Of a stretch of 64,000 bases of DNA, positions 62,031-64,000 are shown piece after piece (position 1 is the stretch's first letter; the number at the start of each line of letters is the position of its first letter). Position numbers and translations under genes: made by a program. Under the pieces are notes generated by a model. That model searched no databases. It was not told the origin of the DNA and saw nothing but the letters and a program-made list of their open reading frames with translations. Origin of the DNA: Paracidovorax wautersii (GTDB lineage Bacteria > Pseudomonadota > Gammaproteobacteria > Burkholderiales > Burkholderiaceae_C); assembly GCF_900113035.1 (NCBI RefSeq), contig NZ_FONX01000006.1:62001-126000 (forward strand), written 5' to 3'.

Positions 62031-62980
62031 AGCTCGTGTCTTTCGAGAAGGAGCAGGCGACGCGTGCGGGTGTCGCGCTCAAGGACGTGGTGCTCGACGT
62101 GACCCGCCTGCAGGGAGCGACTGGTGGCGCCGCCGCCTTTCCGGGCGAGATGAAGGCGCTGCTGGCGAGTGGCCGGCTCGCGGAGCTCAAGCAGGCCGTC
62201 GATCGCGTGGCCGGCGATGCCGCGCTGCTCGCCGAGCTGCGCCGCACGGGTGCCGCGGTCGCCGCGGCGGAGGTGCGCCTGGTCGCTCCGGTGCCGAACC
62301 CGGGCCTCGTGCTCTCGAGCGGCGGGGCCTACCGGGACCACCTCAGCGAGATGGCGGTGCAGAGCCACCGCGATCCCATCGGCTTCATCAAGGGCTCGTC
62401 CGCGGTCTGCGGCCCCCATGACGCGATCGTGCTGCCGAGCACCGCGCCGGACATGGTGGACTGGGAGGGCGAGTTCGCCTGCGTGATCGGCAGGACCTGC
62501 TTCGAGGTCTCGCCGGAGGAGGCGCTGGACTGCGTCGCGGGCTACACGCTGATCAACGACGTTTCGGCGCGGGACTGGATGCTTGGCTTCCTGGGCGCCA
62601 AGGGCGAGGCGCCGCTCGATGTCTACATCAAGGGCAGCATGAACGTGCTGGGCAAGCAGTACCCCACGTTCTGCCCCATGGGCCCTTGCATCGTGACCAA
62701 GGACGAGCTGCGGGACCCGGGCAACGTGGATCTCTCGACCATCGTCAACGGCGAGGTGATGCAGTCGGCCAACACCCGGGACCTGATCCACGGGCTCGGG
62801 CAGACGCTCTCGTACTTCTCGCGCTGGTTCCGCTTCCAGCCTGGCGACGTCATCTCGACGGGGACGCCGGCGGGCATCGGCTTCGCCCGCAAGCCTCCGC
62901 GGTTTCTCCGGCCCGGGGATGTCGTGGAGGTCCGGTCCGAGCAGATCGGCTCGCTGCGCAACGTGGTCGCCGGCCGCTGA
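62027..62980 (+). CDS. Fumarylacetoacetate hydrolase-family protein
   Basis: The 317-residue protein has the FAH C-terminal fold: NPGLVLSSGGAYRDHLSEM, the metal segment DWEGEFACVIGRTCFEV, LINDVSARDWMLGF and PGDVISTGTPAGIGFARKPPRFL. It would hydrolyse a C-C bond in a ring-cleavage product, or decarboxylate one. It is distant from NagK, so it serves the VOC pathway. The start overlaps VOC subunit 2 by four bases. Confidence 0.88.
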   Translation: MKLVSFEKEQATRAGVALKDVVLDVTRLQGATGGAAAFPGEMKALLASGRLAELKQAVDRVAGDAALLAELRRTGAAVAAAEVRLVAPVPNPGLVLSSGGAYRDHLSEMAVQSHRDPIGFIKGSSAVCGPHDAIVLPSTAPDMVDWEGEFACVIGRTCFEVSPEEALDCVAGYTLINDVSARDWMLGFLGAKGEAPLDVYIKGSMNVLGKQYPTFCPMGPCIVTKDELRDPGNVDLSTIVNGEVMQSANTRDLIHGLGQTLSYFSRWFRFQPGDVISTGTPAGIGFARKPPRFLRPGDVVEVRSEQIGSLRNVVAGR

Positions 62981-63409
62981 GACGGGCCCTGCCGAGGGGC
63001 CGCCCGCCGGCCCGGAGGTCCGCCAGGAGCGGCCCATAGGGCGCCTCGTACCCGCGCGCCGGGTGCGCGGCGCCCTTGTCATTGACGGGGCGGATCGTCG
63101 CTCGCCCCCCGGCTGGACGCGCAGCCACGCATCGGCCGGCCGTGCACCGTGGGCGACGGCCCCCGGATGCGGCCTTCTTCGGCGCCCGCGCCCCGGCGGG
63201 CGGCCTACCGCGCGCCCGGCGCGGAGACACCTCGGGCGCCGACCAACCCCTTCGCCGCTGCGGCAGGCGCGGGCAGACCCGGGACGGCAGGGCCGTGCGC
63301 GGGAGGAGGTCGAGGGCGCCCGCGGTCCTGCCGTGAGCCGTTCCCCAGGCATGCGCCGGCTTGCCTGCCGCCCGACGCGGGCGCGGCATGCCCCGGTCCG
63401 TGCCGTCTG
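62981..63409. other. Region without a gene between convergent genes
   Basis: About 430 GC-rich bases separate the FAH-family gene from the opposite-strand TetR gene. Frames here are Arg/Gly/Pro-rich with no family resemblance, and no clear terminator with a T-run was seen. Confidence 0.4.
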
Positions 63410-64000
63410 CTACGCGTGTTCGCGCAGTCCCTCGAAGACCAGGCGCAGCGCCGCGCGCAGCGACCGCAGGCCCGCGTCGACGTCGCGGTCGGTCGTATGC
63501 AGCCAGCGGTCCATCTCGGAGAGGTAGATGGCCCGGATCACGTGGGCGGCGGGCGCGGTGCCGACGCGCGCAGCCACCGAGCCGGCGGCCTTGCAGGCAT
63601 CGATCGAGGCGCTGATGGCTTGCAGCGTCGCCTCCGAGCGCTGCTGCACCCGCTGCATCTGCGGCGTGCCGCCCGTGGCGGCGGTGCCGTACTGGTGGAT
63701 GCCGACCAGGCCGATCTGGGGATCGTTGGCGAAGTACTGGTAGAAGGGACCGAACAGCTGCAGCAGCTGATGGAGCAGGGGCTTGGCGTGATCGACCGCG
63801 GCGAGCGCTTCTTCCGCGACGCGGTCGAGGTCGTCGTTGAAGACCAGGAACAGCAGGTCGCGCTTGTCCTTCGCGTACAGGAACACCGTGGCGTGGGACA
63901 CCTCGGCGATCTCGGCGACCTCGCGGGTCGTCGCGGCGTCGAAGCCCTTCTCGAGGAACACCTTGCGCGCTGCGGACTGGATTCTCCGGAGCTTGTCGAG
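63410..64000 (-). CDS. TetR/AcrR-family regulator (copy 2), N-terminus beyond window
   Basis: The 196 visible codons hold a TetR HTH (LDKLRRIQSAARKVFLEKGFD, then TTREVAEIAEVSHATVFLYAKDKRDLLFLVFNDD, in parts) and the ligand-binding helices to the stop at 63410. The HTH and following helix are nearly identical to the TetR at 29888-30601, while the ligand domains have diverged. Both may therefore share operators but answer different inducers. The start lies past position 64000. Confidence 0.88.
   Translation of the reverse strand, partial: LDKLRRIQSAARKVFLEKGFDAATTREVAEIAEVSHATVFLYAKDKRDLLFLVFNDDLDRVAEEALAAVDHAKPLLHQLLQLFGPFYQYFANDPQIGLVGIHQYGTAATGGTPQMQRVQQRSEATLQAISASIDACKAAGSVAARVGTAPAAHVIRAIYLSEMDRWLHTTDRDVDAGLRSLRAALRLVFEGLREHA

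Noticed and set aside
62850-63389. A gene between the FAH hydrolase and the second TetR gene
   Set aside because: The open frame overlaps the hydrolase in antisense and has no family features.

Overview
The window is uniformly GC-rich DNA of a betaproteobacterium, most likely a member of the Burkholderiales. This is judged from its Bug-family and DUF1302/DUF1329 proteins and its nag-type gentisate genes; the genus cannot be fixed from sequence alone. It reads as an integrative conjugative element (ICE) backbone with accessory genes (about 1-29.9 kb) joined to a large aromatic-acid catabolic region (about 29.9-64 kb). No att repeat, tRNA gene or functional integrase was found, so I cannot say whether the right half lies inside the same element.

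ICE part. Genes 1-5 kb run leftwards: FlhD and FlhC homologues, a TraI_2-type (MobH) relaxase, the TraD coupling protein and a truncated DUF4400 membrane protein. A divergent S24-type repressor (5.2-6.0 kb) lacks the catalytic serine and faces flhDC across an AT-rich operator-like region, an arrangement like SetR/SetCD of SXT. Next come a DUF932 protein, a Toprim primase with a small leader ORF, three small unknown genes and a DUF1845/AcaB-type regulator. Then follow an RRM RNA-binding protein with its own terminator and an AlpA-like regulator. Further ICE-type genes sit at 21.9-29.8 kb: a recombinase-like protein without the catalytic tyrosine, an XRE regulator behind six tandem 15-bp palindromes, three small leftward genes, a DUF6236 protein, an HNH nuclease-like protein and a DUF1173 protein.

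Cargo 1 (13.3-21.6 kb) lies between the AlpA gene and the recombinase-like gene. It holds an inositol-monophosphatase-family enzyme and an AraC regulator. Divergent from the latter is an operon of two acyl-CoA-dehydrogenase-fold flavin monooxygenases, one flavin reductase, a GST, two membrane proteins and a RutE/HadB-type nitroreductase. It looks like a pathway for an unknown, possibly halogenated or N-containing, aromatic.

Cargo 2 (29.9-45.8 kb) is a complete salicylate-to-fumarate plus pyruvate route. Salicylate 5-hydroxylase (nagAa, nagG, nagH, nagAb) makes gentisate, which is processed by nagI, nagL and nagK. The operon also carries a chemotaxis transducer, a Bug binding protein and a five-gene branched-chain-type ABC importer. 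NahR-type LysR genes lie at both ends, and a TetR gene flanks the left side.

Cargo 3 (45.9-52.7 kb) holds a hemerythrin-domain protein, an ADP-forming acyl-CoA synthetase, a salicylyl-CoA 5-hydroxylase-like FAD enzyme and an aryl-AMP ligase. Divergent from these is a second gentisate-dioxygenase-family cupin. Together they suggest a parallel CoA-dependent salicylate route.

Cargo 4 (53.2-63 kb) has an envelope module (DUF1302, DUF1329, YCF48-like and MMPL proteins) and a small operon of an oxygenase reductase, two VOC proteins and a FAH-family hydrolase. A second TetR gene, cut by the window end, closes the region. A 15-bp motif recurs upstream of nagAa, the DUF1302 gene and the reductase gene. 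Together with the near-identical HTH regions of the two TetR proteins, it suggests one shared regulon.
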